The notes below the pieces were generated by a model. It saw only the letters and a program-made list of their open reading frames with translations. It was not told the origin of the DNA and searched no databases. Source: Flavobacterium sp. UBA2787 (GTDB lineage: Bacteria; Bacteroidota; Bacteroidia; Flavobacteriales; Flavobacteriaceae). Taken from it: a stretch of 64,000 nucleotides of DNA. The translations under genes and the position numbers were made by a program. Where the stretch lies: the NCBI GenBank assembly GCA_002352205.1, contig DEHZ01000016.1, positions 62,001-126,000 of the forward strand. Reading direction: 5' to 3'. This document shows positions 45,631 through 53,371 of the stretch, piece by piece; positions within the stretch are counted from its first letter, which is position 1; every line of letters begins with the position of its first letter.

Positions 45631-45992
45631 AAAAAGATATCCGAAAAGATTTGCTTACTGGCGAAGAGTTTGTCCCAAAAAAATCTTCTCAGCGTTTTGC
45701 AACTCCTCAAAACAGAATTAAATATAATAATGAAAAAGCAAGTCAAATGAGGCTTCAAAGAGCTTTTATAGACAAGCCATTGCACCACAATCGAACCATA
45801 CTTCTTGATTTGCTAGGAACTAAAAAAGAATTAATTATTCATCAAGAATTCCTGCGTGGTAGAGGATACGATTTTCATTTAACAACTCATTCTGATATGT
45901 GGGAAGGTAAAATGGTTCATTGTCTATATGAATTCATGATTATTAAAATAAATAATGAACAAATTAAACTTTTAAAAAATGATCGATATTAG
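45627..45992 (+). CDS. Island-associated orphan protein
   Basis: A 121-residue basic protein of unknown function. The N-terminal part (LLTGEEFVPKKSSQRFATPQNRIKYNNEKASQMR) looks like a recurrent module in flavobacterial islands; the C-terminal part has short strands. No catalytic motif. It is translationally coupled to the HTH gene before it and overlaps the small membrane protein gene after it by 14 bp. Confidence 0.7.
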   Translation: MKKDIRKDLLTGEEFVPKKSSQRFATPQNRIKYNNEKASQMRLQRAFIDKPLHHNRTILLDLLGTKKELIIHQEFLRGRGYDFHLTTHSDMWEGKMVHCLYEFMIIKINNEQIKLLKNDRY

Positions 45993-46152
45993 AAACATTG
46001 AAATGGTCACACCCGACCTTGAAAGACAGACTTTGATTGAGAATAATTATAAACTTAAAAACTTAAGTATTTTGCTTATTTCTTTATTAGTAGTTGCAGT
46101 TACTATTTATTCCTATAATTATATAAATCAGTCAGAAAATAAAGAAAAGTAA
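45979..46152 (+). CDS. Small membrane protein, 57 aa
   Basis: A short frame starting at ATG 45979 inside the end of the previous gene: MIDIRNIEMVTPDLERQT, then one membrane helix (LSILLISLLVVAVTIYSYNYI, residues 29-49) and a short charged tail. Overlap with the gene upstream and a clean TM profile support it as a real gene. Function unknown. Confidence 0.6.
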   Translation: MIDIRNIEMVTPDLERQTLIENNYKLKNLSILLISLLVVAVTIYSYNYINQSENKEK

Positions 46153-46543
46153 ATATTTTTTTAATTTCAATTCCGTATTAATATGCATTGAAATGAACTA
46201 ATTTGAATTACTAAGATTGACATTCTTTATGTATTCATTTGAATTAATATTAAATTCAATTTAATATGTTTAAAATTAATCAAATAGTTTGAAATCTGGT
46301 GTATAATAATTACGAAAATTAATTAATTAAATAACTAATTAAGTATTTATCACTTTTATAATAAATGGGTTAATATATTTATATATAAATACTATTAATT
46401 CAGCGAGAATTATCATTATATTTTTTTCTATGAAAAGTAAATAATTAAAATGTTCCTCTTTTTTTAAATATAAAAAAAATGAATTGAAATTTATTTATTT
46501 CATTTTGTAAATTTGGTGGAAGAACCTCTTAAATAATAGTGCA
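46153..46543. other. AT-rich gene-free stretch
   Basis: About 390 bp of strongly A+T-rich DNA (visibly over 80 percent) with runs such as TTAATTAATTAAATAACTAATTAA. I see no coding frame, hairpin terminator or perfect -7 box. It could be a spacer, an origin-like region or a site for a nucleoid protein; nothing decides. Confidence 0.6.
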
Positions 46544-46990
46544 ATGATAAGTATGAAAAAAGACACTTTGTATCAAATTTTATTGTTACAAATGCAATTA
46601 ATAGAAAATAGTAAGCAAGAAATGTATTATATCAGAAAGCATGGTTATGTAGAAGAGGCAAAAAGGTTCAACATTAAAGCTCGAGAATTAGATAAAAAAT
46701 TAGATGCTTTTGAAAATGATTTAAGAATAAGGTATGCTAGTCTAGAGCTAAATTCTAAAAACTTAGATGAATTACAATATTTATCTAATATGCTACTTTT
46801 GTTTAAAGATTTTGATGAAACTTTTTTGTTCAGTGTTCAAGATAAAATAAATGAATTATTACCATTGAAAGATCAAGCATTAAAAGACTGGGATTTTAAA
46901 AAAGCAGGTGAAATATCCGAAGAAATTTATCAATTGGAAAAGTATTATAAACATTATAAAATATATTTAAAAAGATATAAGGGATTATAA
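46544..46990 (+). CDS. Helical orphan protein
   Basis: A 148-residue, almost entirely helical and charged protein. The two ends contain paired-helix units resembling UVR motifs: QEMYYIRKHGYVEEAKRFNIKARELDKKL and LLPLKDQALKDWDFKKAGEISEEIYQLEKYY. UVR motifs mediate protein contacts in UvrB/UvrC and ClpC, but the match is loose. Start at 46544 or at the second ATG (46553). Function unknown. Confidence 0.6.
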   Translation: MISMKKDTLYQILLLQMQLIENSKQEMYYIRKHGYVEEAKRFNIKARELDKKLDAFENDLRIRYASLELNSKNLDELQYLSNMLLLFKDFDETFLFSVQDKINELLPLKDQALKDWDFKKAGEISEEIYQLEKYYKHYKIYLKRYKGL

Positions 46991-47156
46991 TTGTTGGGAT
47001 ATACACAGAGAAAACTATTTTTTTTATATAAGCTTAAAATTTAAGAAATTTTTATAAACCAACAAATTATGTTATTGTATATATCTTTCTAAAGTCTTAT
47101 AATACCTTTGAAAGATAACTAAGATCAAAAAATATGAACCTTAATAGCACATAATG

Positions 47157-47751
47157 ATGCAAATTGATTTAGATTTACTTTTCACCTGGGGAGCTATTGT
47201 TAAGAAATATAAAAAAAATGATGTTGTTTTTTATGAAGATAAGTGGGCTCTATTATATTATCAAATCTTAAAAGGCTCAACATAAATGTATAATTTAAGC
47301 TGTCAACGTAAAGATTTTACTCAATAATTTTTCAATAAAAGTAATAGTTTTGGGTAGCCTTCACTATTTATTAATGAATTATACCCCAACTACTGCCATT
47401 GTCACTATGGATAGTGTGATTATATAACTTTCTAAAGAAAAATTGATGATTATACTTGAAGATTATCCCGTAGTAAAACTATCATTTCATGAATTATTGG
47501 CTCAACGTACTTTTAACAAAACTGCGGCCATAAATCAAATTAAAAGTCAAAAATATGAACACCTAATTAAGTTTTTTTTGGAAAATTACAAAAAACAAAA
47601 CTAGCTTTATTGTTCAGAAAAATTTCTTATCCTGAATACCCGAAAAGAAATAGCCAATTCGACCAATCTTTGTGTAGAAACAGTAATTCGTCCACTTTCC
47701 AAAGTTAATAAACTCCAAAAAGTAGACCTTGTTAAACTAAAATATATTTAA
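47157..47751 (+). pseudogene. Decayed copy of the adjacent Crp/Fnr regulator
   Basis: Aligns end to end with the intact gene at 47919-48515 (595 versus 597 bp). It begins MQIDLDLLFTWGAIVKKYKKN and then hits a stop at codon 43. Further in-frame stops follow where the intact gene has Gly and Glu codons (TQ-stop, FG-stop), and an extra base in the segment matching YPTTAI shifts the frame. The 3' end still reads like the helix-turn-helix (RKEIANS ... VETVIRPLSKVN in shifted frame). It is a tandem duplicate that lost function. Confidence 0.9.
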
Positions 47752-47853
47752 AGAGAAATCACTTATAAAAAAATGATTAAAAGTCTTTTAGAGAACTTTT
47801 TAAATTTGATTATAAGTGTTTTCTATTCTATAAAATACAATATTTCCTTGTTT

Positions 47854-47898
47854 TATGACATTTATCATTATTATTCGTCTTTCAATTAAAGATATTTG
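47854..47898 (+). promoter_or_regulatory. Crp/Fnr-type site and -7 box of the regulator gene
   Basis: TATGACATTTATCATT (47854-47869) is a degenerate version of the shared 16-bp site. Its centre is 29.5 bp from the first base of GATATTTG (47891-47898). The same spacing is seen at four other promoters of this locus, so the regulator may control itself. Confidence 0.6.
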
Positions 47899-47909
47899 TA
47901 TCTTTAATT
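47884..47909. promoter_or_regulatory. Perfect inverted repeat over the regulator promoter
   Basis: Arms AATTAAAGATA (47884-47894) and TATCTTTAATT (47899-47909) are perfect complements around TTTG. The repeat covers the -7 box and ends 9 bp before the ATG. It could be an operator, or a leader hairpin near the ribosome entry site. Confidence 0.55.
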
Positions 47910-47918
47910 AAAATTGCG

Positions 47919-48515
47919 ATGCAAATTGACATAAATTTACTTTTTACTTGGGGTGCTATCGCCAAAAAATATAAAAAAAACGATGTCATTTTTTATGAAG
48001 ATGATATGGCTTTGTTTTATTATCAAATTATGGAAGGTTCCGTTCGTATGTATAATTCGAATGATGAAGGTAAAGAATTTACGCAAGGTGTTTTTTGTGA
48101 AGGAAATAGTTTTGGTGAACCACCGTTGTTTATAAATGAAGTATATCCAACAACTGCCATAGCATCCCAAGACAGTATTATCATCAAACTTTCAAAAGAA
48201 AAATTAATGAAAATATTAGAAGATTATCCTTCAGTGAAGTTATCTTTTTTGGAACTAATGGCGAAACGAATTTATGATAAAACTGTTTCAAGTAAACAAA
48301 TTATCAATCAAAAACCGGAACATCGCATAAAATCATTTTTAGAGAATTATAAAAAACAAAACCAACTTTGTTGTTCAGAAAAACAACTTATTCCGTATAC
48401 TAGACAAGAGATTGCCGATTTTACAGGTTTACGGGTTGAAACTGTAATTCGCACACTTTCTGAAATGAATAAAACAAAAAAAGTAAATATTGACAAGCAC
48501 AAACTATATTTTTAA
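47919..48515 (+). CDS. Crp/Fnr family transcription regulator
   Basis: A 198-residue regulator: cyclic-nucleotide-binding-type beta roll (residues 15-115), dimer helix and C-terminal winged helix with YTRQEIADFTGLRVETVIRTLSEMNK. The recognition helix keeps the Glu and Arg of the FNR E-x-x-S-R pattern but has Val for Ser. There is no N-terminal four-cysteine cluster, so it is not an oxygen sensor like FNR; NO sensing as in DNR is possible but unproven. It heads an operon with the 12-TM gene, whose ATG overlaps its stop by 1 bp. Confidence 0.93.
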   Translation: MQIDINLLFTWGAIAKKYKKNDVIFYEDDMALFYYQIMEGSVRMYNSNDEGKEFTQGVFCEGNSFGEPPLFINEVYPTTAIASQDSIIIKLSKEKLMKILEDYPSVKLSFLELMAKRIYDKTVSSKQIINQKPEHRIKSFLENYKKQNQLCCSEKQLIPYTRQEIADFTGLRVETVIRTLSEMNKTKKVNIDKHKLYF

Positions 48516-49729
48516 TGAAAAAGATAAGCCTAACCTATTGGATAAAAATTTCACTTTTCAGTTTATTTATTGTCGCTCTTTTAGGAACTCTAATGCGTTA
48601 TAAAATAGCTTTTGAATTACCATTTTTAGCTCAAAAAAACATTCAGCACGCTCATTCTCATTTTGCATTTTCTGGTTGGGTTACACAATTGTTGATGGTT
48701 TTAATGGTAAGGTATTTGTCTCAATATACTTCAGAATCAAAAATTTCAAAATACAACATTCTTTTTTGGGTGAATATAATTGGAGCATATGTTATGCTAA
48801 TTAGTTTTATAATTCAAGGTTATGGCTTTGTTTCTATCTTATTTTCTACCATCAGTATTTTTGTATTTGTTTGGTTTGCCGTTTGGTTTTATAAAGATTC
48901 TAAAGAAATTCCCACCCATTCTTTAAGTAAAAAATGGTTTTTAGCTTCCTTGTTTTTTGGTATAATTTCATCAATTGGTACTTTTGCTTTGGCCTATATG
49001 ATGGCGACCAAAAATGTGCCGCAGGATTTTTATTTATCTTCGATTTATTTCTATTTGCATTTTCAATATAACGGTTGGTTTTGGTTTGCTTGCACAGGAT
49101 TATTCATGAGTTTATTACAAACCAATCATTTAATTGCCAGAGAAAATGCTATTATTTTCAAACTTTTTGCGTTGAGTTGCCTGCCCGCCTATTTATTATC
49201 TGTCTTGTGGTTAAAATTACCCGCTTGGGTTTATAGTTTAGCAGTAATTTCAGCAATTATTCAAGTTATAGCATGGTTTAAATTAGTAAAATTATCATTT
49301 TCAATTTTCAAGATAAATCCACGCATATCAGTTTTTTTAAAGGTTTTATTTAAAGGAATTGCTTTTTGTGTAACACTCAAATTACTTTTGCAATTTGGAT
49401 CTGTTTTTCCTGTATTAAGCAAGCTGGCTTTTGGATTTCGACCTATCGTTATTGCTTATCTTCATTTAGTTTTATTAGCCATTATTTCCGGTTTTTTACT
49501 CACTTATTTATACACAAACGAATTAATTTATCGTTCCACCAAAACAATGTTTTTCTTGGTAATTTTTATCATTGGTTTATTTTTAAATGAATTTTTATTA
49601 GCCCTTCAGGGAATATTTTCATTTGAATATGTATTGATTCCATATGCCAATGAATTGCTTTTTGTTTCGGCAATTGTTTTGTTAACCGGTATCTCAGGAA
49701 TCGTGTTTTTTAATCAAAAAAAAATCTAA
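48515..49729 (+). CDS. 12-TM membrane protein with conserved-looking histidines
   Basis: A 404-residue integral membrane protein with about twelve helices. Histidines cluster inside helices: HAHSHFAFSGW (residues 45-55), LHFQYNGWFWF (His182) and AYLHLVLLAIISG (His317). This spacing recalls heme-copper oxidase subunit I and NnrS-type proteins, but the full six-histidine set is not obvious and no family is assigned. It overlaps the Crp/Fnr gene by 1 bp. A role in NO handling or heme/copper insertion is inferred from the neighbourhood only. Confidence 0.75.
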   Translation: MKKISLTYWIKISLFSLFIVALLGTLMRYKIAFELPFLAQKNIQHAHSHFAFSGWVTQLLMVLMVRYLSQYTSESKISKYNILFWVNIIGAYVMLISFIIQGYGFVSILFSTISIFVFVWFAVWFYKDSKEIPTHSLSKKWFLASLFFGIISSIGTFALAYMMATKNVPQDFYLSSIYFYLHFQYNGWFWFACTGLFMSLLQTNHLIARENAIIFKLFALSCLPAYLLSVLWLKLPAWVYSLAVISAIIQVIAWFKLVKLSFSIFKINPRISVFLKVLFKGIAFCVTLKLLLQFGSVFPVLSKLAFGFRPIVIAYLHLVLLAIISGFLLTYLYTNELIYRSTKTMFFLVIFIIGLFLNEFLLALQGIFSFEYVLIPYANELLFVSAIVLLTGISGIVFFNQKKI

Positions 49730-49742
49730 AAAAGTACGTTCT

Positions 49743-49787
49743 TATGATTTCACTCATAAAATAGATTTGTTAAAACCATGAACTTTG
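49743..49787 (+). promoter_or_regulatory. Crp/Fnr-type site and -7 box upstream of the fasciclin gene
   Basis: TATGATTTCACTCATA (49743-49758), centre 29.5 bp from GAACTTTG (49780-49787). The ATG is at 49815. A second box, TAGATTTG (49762-49769), is a better consensus match but lies too close to the site for class II activation. Confidence 0.65.
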
Positions 49788-49814
49788 ATTCAGAAATTTT
49801 AAAGAACTCTAATT

Positions 49815-50369
49815 ATGAAAAAAACAATTCAACTTCTCGTTTTAGCCGGTTCTATACTGGTGTTAAGTTGTAAGCAAAACAATGAAACTCCTCCAACTGC
49901 TACTCCAGAAAATGGTGTAGATTTAAGTGTAGGTCAATCCGGTGTTCAAGATGATGTTTCTAATCCAAATATTGTGCAAGTTGCTGTGGGAAGTAAAGAT
50001 CATTCTACATTAGTAGCTGCTGTTCAAGCCGCAGGATTAGTTGATGCTCTGAGCAACGCAGGTCCATTTACCGTATTTGCCCCAACTAATGCTGCTTTTG
50101 ATAAACTTCCGACAGGAACTGTAGATGGTTTATTAAAACCTGAAAAAAAGGGAGATTTAGAAAACATATTAGGGTATCACACCTATGTTGGCGTTTTAAA
50201 GGCCGAATACATGCAAAACGATCAAGAATTTGACATGGTTTATGGTGGAAAAGTTAAAATTACTAAACAAGGTGATAAAACGTTTGTAAATGGTTCTGAA
50301 ATTGTTGCCAGTATTCCAACATCAAATGGAATTATTCATGTTATTGGTGATGTTTTATTGCCTAAATAA
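49815..50369 (+). CDS. Fasciclin-domain lipoprotein
   Basis: A 184-residue lipoprotein: signal IQLLVLAGSILVLSCKQ (lipobox Cys19) and one FAS1 domain (HSTLVAAVQAAGLVDALSNAGPFTVFAPTNAAFDKLP ... YHTYVGVLKA ... TSNGIIHVIGDVLLP). FAS1 domains mediate adhesion or binding. Here the gene has a nos-locus Crp/Fnr site, so it may serve under N-oxide respiration. A terminator follows at 50399. Confidence 0.92.
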   Translation: MKKTIQLLVLAGSILVLSCKQNNETPPTATPENGVDLSVGQSGVQDDVSNPNIVQVAVGSKDHSTLVAAVQAAGLVDALSNAGPFTVFAPTNAAFDKLPTGTVDGLLKPEKKGDLENILGYHTYVGVLKAEYMQNDQEFDMVYGGKVKITKQGDKTFVNGSEIVASIPTSNGIIHVIGDVLLPK

Positions 50370-50398
50370 TTTTTTTTCTATTTTAATTATTAATTCGT

Positions 50399-50430
50399 AA
50401 AAAGCGTGAATGGTCGTATTCACGCTTTTT
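50399..50430 (+). terminator. Rho-independent terminator
   Basis: Perfect 13-bp arms AAAAAGCGTGAAT and ATTCACGCTTTTT (50399-50411, 50418-50430), 6-nt loop, further T run. It isolates the fasciclin gene from the next one. Confidence 0.93.
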
Positions 50431-50469
50431 TTTGTAATGGTAATTATAGTTATGTTAAAAATGAATGAA

Positions 50470-50514
50470 CATGATTAAAATCATATTCTACTCTTTATAC
50501 AAAAAGCATCTTTG
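50470..50514 (+). promoter_or_regulatory. Crp/Fnr-type site and -7 box upstream of the 600-aa gene
   Basis: CATGATTAAAATCATA (50470-50485), centre 29.5 bp from CATCTTTG (50507-50514); the predicted start of transcription is near 50520, 20 bp before the ATG. Confidence 0.68.
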
Positions 50515-50540
50515 TGACTTTATACTAAAAACATTATTTA

Positions 50541-52343
50541 ATGACAACGCATTCTCCAACACATACCTTCCACATTCCAGTCATGGGATTAGCCTTTACA
50601 ATTGACAGTCCAATTCGTGTGGCTCAATACGGAATTGATTCTGTTATTTCTATAGCAGATGACGAACTAATTGAAAAAATGAACGCTTTTTACGCTAAAA
50701 AATTTCAAATTCCTTATCAAGAGATTTCAAAAAAAATGCATGATTATCGTGCCATAAGAATCACATCCTACTTAAATTTAGTGGATACAGTTGTAAAAGA
50801 AAAATTTGAACAATACAAATTAGAATTAGCCAACAGTAAAAACAGTTTGGAACATTTTATTGCTATGTTACCAACTAAATCGGAATTAAAAATCAAATTA
50901 GATACATTTTTATCCGAAGGAATTTCTTGTCCAACACAGCTCAAAAACTTTTTAGAAAAAAATTTGTTTCCAGGCAGTATTGATGTAAACATCATGACCA
51001 AATTAGACAAAGATAATTTTGATAAAAAGGAACAATTGCCCGTTGAATTTAATGATGCTCATGCCGCTTTAAGAGGATTTGCGAACAGCACTGTAACTTC
51101 TTCACTTGTACTTTCTGCCGGAATGAATCCGAGATTGTTCAGTTATATGGAACAGTTTGATGTTTTCTTTCCTTCGTTGGAAGGAAAATTGAACAAGAAA
51201 ATTATTTTGAAAGTAAGTGATTACCGTTCTGCTTTGATTCAGGGTAATTTATTGGCAAAAAAAGGAATTTGGGTATCCGAATATAGAATAGAATCCGGGC
51301 TGAATTGCGGCGGTCATGCCTTTGCAACCGATGGATTTTTGTTAGGTCCGATTTTGGAAGAGTTCAAACAAAAAAAATCAGAATTAATTCAATCAACTAC
51401 CGATTTGCTCAACAAAGCTCTCTTAGCCAAAGAAAAAGTAGTTCCGGAACAACCTCTACCCTTAAAAATTACAGTTCAAGGTGGAGTTGGAACAGCAGTA
51501 GAACATCAATTTTTGCTGGATTATTATCAAGTAGATTCAGTAGGTTGGGGTTCACCATTTTTATTAGTTCCGGAAGCCACCTCGGTAGATCAGGAAACGC
51601 GTGATTTATTAGCAAATGCGAAAGAGTCTGATTTCTATTTAAGTAATATTTCACCTTTAGGTGTGCCATTCAATACGGTGAGAGGAACAACAAACGACTT
51701 TTTTAAAACACAACGAATCATCGCAGAAAAAGCCGGAAGTTCATGTCCTAAAAAGTTTTTGGCTTTGAGTAAAGAATATGATCCTACCGGAAGTTGCACC
51801 GCTTCTAAAAAATACCAGGATATCAAATTAGATGAATTGAATGATCGTAAAAATGAAATTTCTGTAGAACAATTTCAAAAAGAATTCAACCAAATTACTG
51901 AAAAATCGTGTCTTTGTGTTGGTTTGGCCAATGCCGGTTATTTAGATTTAGGAATACCAATTAAAGGTCAGTCGCAAGGCGTTGTGATTTGTCCGGGACC
52001 AAACTTAGCCTATTTTGACAAGGAAGTTTCTTTATTTCAAATGGTGCAACATATTTATGGAAAAACAAACGAACTAGTAGCTGCAAACCGACCACACTTT
52101 TTTATCAAAGAACTTTCTCTATATGTAAATTATTTTAAAAATGAAATCGATGTTTTAGAAGAAGCTTCTGCCCAACAACAAAAAAAAATGAATCAGTTTA
52201 AAATGAATTTACTAAATGGAATAACTTATTATAAAAATTTATTTGAAACCACGCTTTATTTTAGTGAATTTCAAAATAAAATTATTGAAGAATTAAACCA
52301 CTTTGAATTGGAACTAGAAAATGAAAAAGAAGTAGTCCTTTAA
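50541..52343 (+). CDS. Large nitronate-monooxygenase-like barrel protein with extra cysteines
   Basis: A 600-residue cytoplasmic protein with no assigned function. Its start (IPVMGLAFTIDSPIRVAQYGIDSVIS, 12-37) reads as the first strands of a TIM barrel. SGLNCGGHAFATDG (252-265) resembles the substrate/flavin loop EAGGHRG of nitronate monooxygenases. GGVGTAVEHQFLLDYYQVDSVGWGSPFLL (314-342) resembles their FMN-phosphate site. Cys402, 419, 457, 459 and 484 could hold a metal or iron-sulfur centre. A 100-residue insertion (80-170) and a helical tail are additional. The promoter carries the locus Crp/Fnr site. Confidence 0.7.
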   Translation: MTTHSPTHTFHIPVMGLAFTIDSPIRVAQYGIDSVISIADDELIEKMNAFYAKKFQIPYQEISKKMHDYRAIRITSYLNLVDTVVKEKFEQYKLELANSKNSLEHFIAMLPTKSELKIKLDTFLSEGISCPTQLKNFLEKNLFPGSIDVNIMTKLDKDNFDKKEQLPVEFNDAHAALRGFANSTVTSSLVLSAGMNPRLFSYMEQFDVFFPSLEGKLNKKIILKVSDYRSALIQGNLLAKKGIWVSEYRIESGLNCGGHAFATDGFLLGPILEEFKQKKSELIQSTTDLLNKALLAKEKVVPEQPLPLKITVQGGVGTAVEHQFLLDYYQVDSVGWGSPFLLVPEATSVDQETRDLLANAKESDFYLSNISPLGVPFNTVRGTTNDFFKTQRIIAEKAGSSCPKKFLALSKEYDPTGSCTASKKYQDIKLDELNDRKNEISVEQFQKEFNQITEKSCLCVGLANAGYLDLGIPIKGQSQGVVICPGPNLAYFDKEVSLFQMVQHIYGKTNELVAANRPHFFIKELSLYVNYFKNEIDVLEEASAQQQKKMNQFKMNLLNGITYYKNLFETTLYFSEFQNKIIEELNHFELELENEKEVVL

Positions 52344-52344
52344 C

Positions 52345-52779
52345 TTATTGCTTTAAAAAAGTTTCACCGGATTTTAAACCCACTGCCAATTCTTCCAAAT
52401 TTGTGGTTTCCAGCATTTGTCTTAGGTTATTACGAATAGACATAAATTTTTCATGTAAGGGACAAGGATGAATTGCATTGCATTTTTCCATGCCTAATCC
52501 GCAACCTTTGAACGCAACATCGCCATCAATAGCGAAGACAATTTGAGCTAATTTAATTTCAGAAATTAATTTTTTTGGAATAAAAAAACCTCCATTAACT
52601 CCTCTTACAGAATGAATTATGCCATCTTTTGATAGTTTTTGAAGAATTTTGGCGGTAAAAGCTTCGGGAGAATTAATTTCTTTTGCAATGTCAACAGAGC
52701 CTACTTTCCTATCCAATAAAGAATTAATTGCAATAAAAATTGCGGCTTTTATGGCATATTCACACGACTTTGAAAACAT
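52345..52779 (-). CDS. Rrf2-family regulator (NsrR/IscR-like)
   Basis: A 144-residue winged-helix regulator (MFSKSCEYAIKAAIFIAINSLL ... KEINSPEAFTAKILQKLSKDGIIHSVRGVNGGF). The cysteine loop KGCGLGMEKCNAIHPCPLHE supplies three cysteines, as in iron-sulfur Rrf2 proteins, so it likely senses NO or redox state through a cluster. The open frame extends six codons further, but the ATG at 52779 begins the family motif. It faces the 600-aa gene tail to tail and is next to the NO-detoxification genes, so NsrR-like control of ric and hemoglobin is plausible. Confidence 0.9.
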   Translation of the reverse strand: MFSKSCEYAIKAAIFIAINSLLDRKVGSVDIAKEINSPEAFTAKILQKLSKDGIIHSVRGVNGGFFIPKKLISEIKLAQIVFAIDGDVAFKGCGLGMEKCNAIHPCPLHEKFMSIRNNLRQMLETTNLEELAVGLKSGETFLKQ

Positions 52780-52847
52780 GATTGCTATTTTATGCAATAT
52801 TAATTAATTATTGACAAATACAGGCTTCTTAATTCATCGATTGATAA

Positions 52848-53288
52848 TTATTGAAAATAATTGAAATAATCTTTTAAATACTTTTCAATATCATCACTAT
52901 TTTTATCAATTTTTCCCTCTGAAAAATTTTCTATTTTGAATTTTAATGGAATTAAATAATTGTGCAGTTGCTCGTGAGCTTCACCAGTCATTGTACATTT
53001 TTTAAATATCATAACAAATTCAGCTTGTAAATTTGTAATTAATTCTTCCGTATTTCCGTTTTCAGTTGAGTAATCTGCAATTAATTGTTGCATGTTTTTG
53101 ATGCCTTGGGTTGTTTCTGCATTAGCTTCCCATAATTGACCTTCATTTAAGGAAACTGTTGAGAATTGAAAATCATCTTCTTGTTCAACTTCTGTTTTTT
53201 CTACAGTTCCTTTTTGATTGTCCTTTTGTCGACAAGAATGCAATCCTATAACAAATAGAATTATTACAAATTGAAATGCTATTTTCAT
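52848..53288 (-). CDS. Lipoprotein with Cys-Met-His motif
   Basis: A 146-residue lipoprotein (signal FQFVIILFVIGLHSCRQ, lipobox Cys19), then an acidic linker and a mainly helical domain. A helix carries KKCTMTGEAHEQLHNYL with Cys98, Met100, His105 and His109, spaced so that two turns could bind copper or heme iron. Family not recognised. It lies between ric and the Rrf2 gene on the same strand. Confidence 0.65.
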   Translation of the reverse strand: MKIAFQFVIILFVIGLHSCRQKDNQKGTVEKTEVEQEDDFQFSTVSLNEGQLWEANAETTQGIKNMQQLIADYSTENGNTEELITNLQAEFVMIFKKCTMTGEAHEQLHNYLIPLKFKIENFSEGKIDKNSDDIEKYLKDYFNYFQ

Positions 53289-53371
53289 GTTTTACTATTT
53301 ATAAATTGAAAATTGACTGCCTTTAATAAGCAGCCAAATTTCAGTTATTAGGGTTCGTAGATCGCTATTTT

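Larger units (their letters stand above)
42755..47150. mobile_element. Putative small integrative element at tRNA-Ser
   Basis: Integrase at 43011, RteC-like protein, helix-turn-helix protein and small orphan genes follow directly after an intact tRNA-Ser gene, with lower GC and repeated short motifs at 42,870-42,948 and 45,246-45,273. No conjugation genes are seen, so it is either a mobilisable/defective element or a remnant. I could not find a second copy of the tRNA 3' end, so the right border is a guess placed before the decayed regulator at 47157. Confidence 0.45.

Noticed and set aside
47061-47110. Crp/Fnr site upstream of the decayed regulator copy
   Set aside because: A perfect TACCTTTG box exists at 47103-47110, but the sequence 30 bp upstream has only one weak half site (TATG), so I do not call it a site.
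42741-47900. Second copy of the tRNA-Ser 3' end as the right attachment site
   Set aside because: I looked for the CCCTCTTTCTCC phrase up to 47.9 kb and did not find it, so the island border stays open.
49762-49769. TAGATTTG as the -7 box of the fasciclin gene
   Set aside because: A good consensus match, but only about 11 bp from the centre of the Crp/Fnr site; GAACTTTG at 49780 has the spacing shared by the other promoters. It may still be a weak second promoter.
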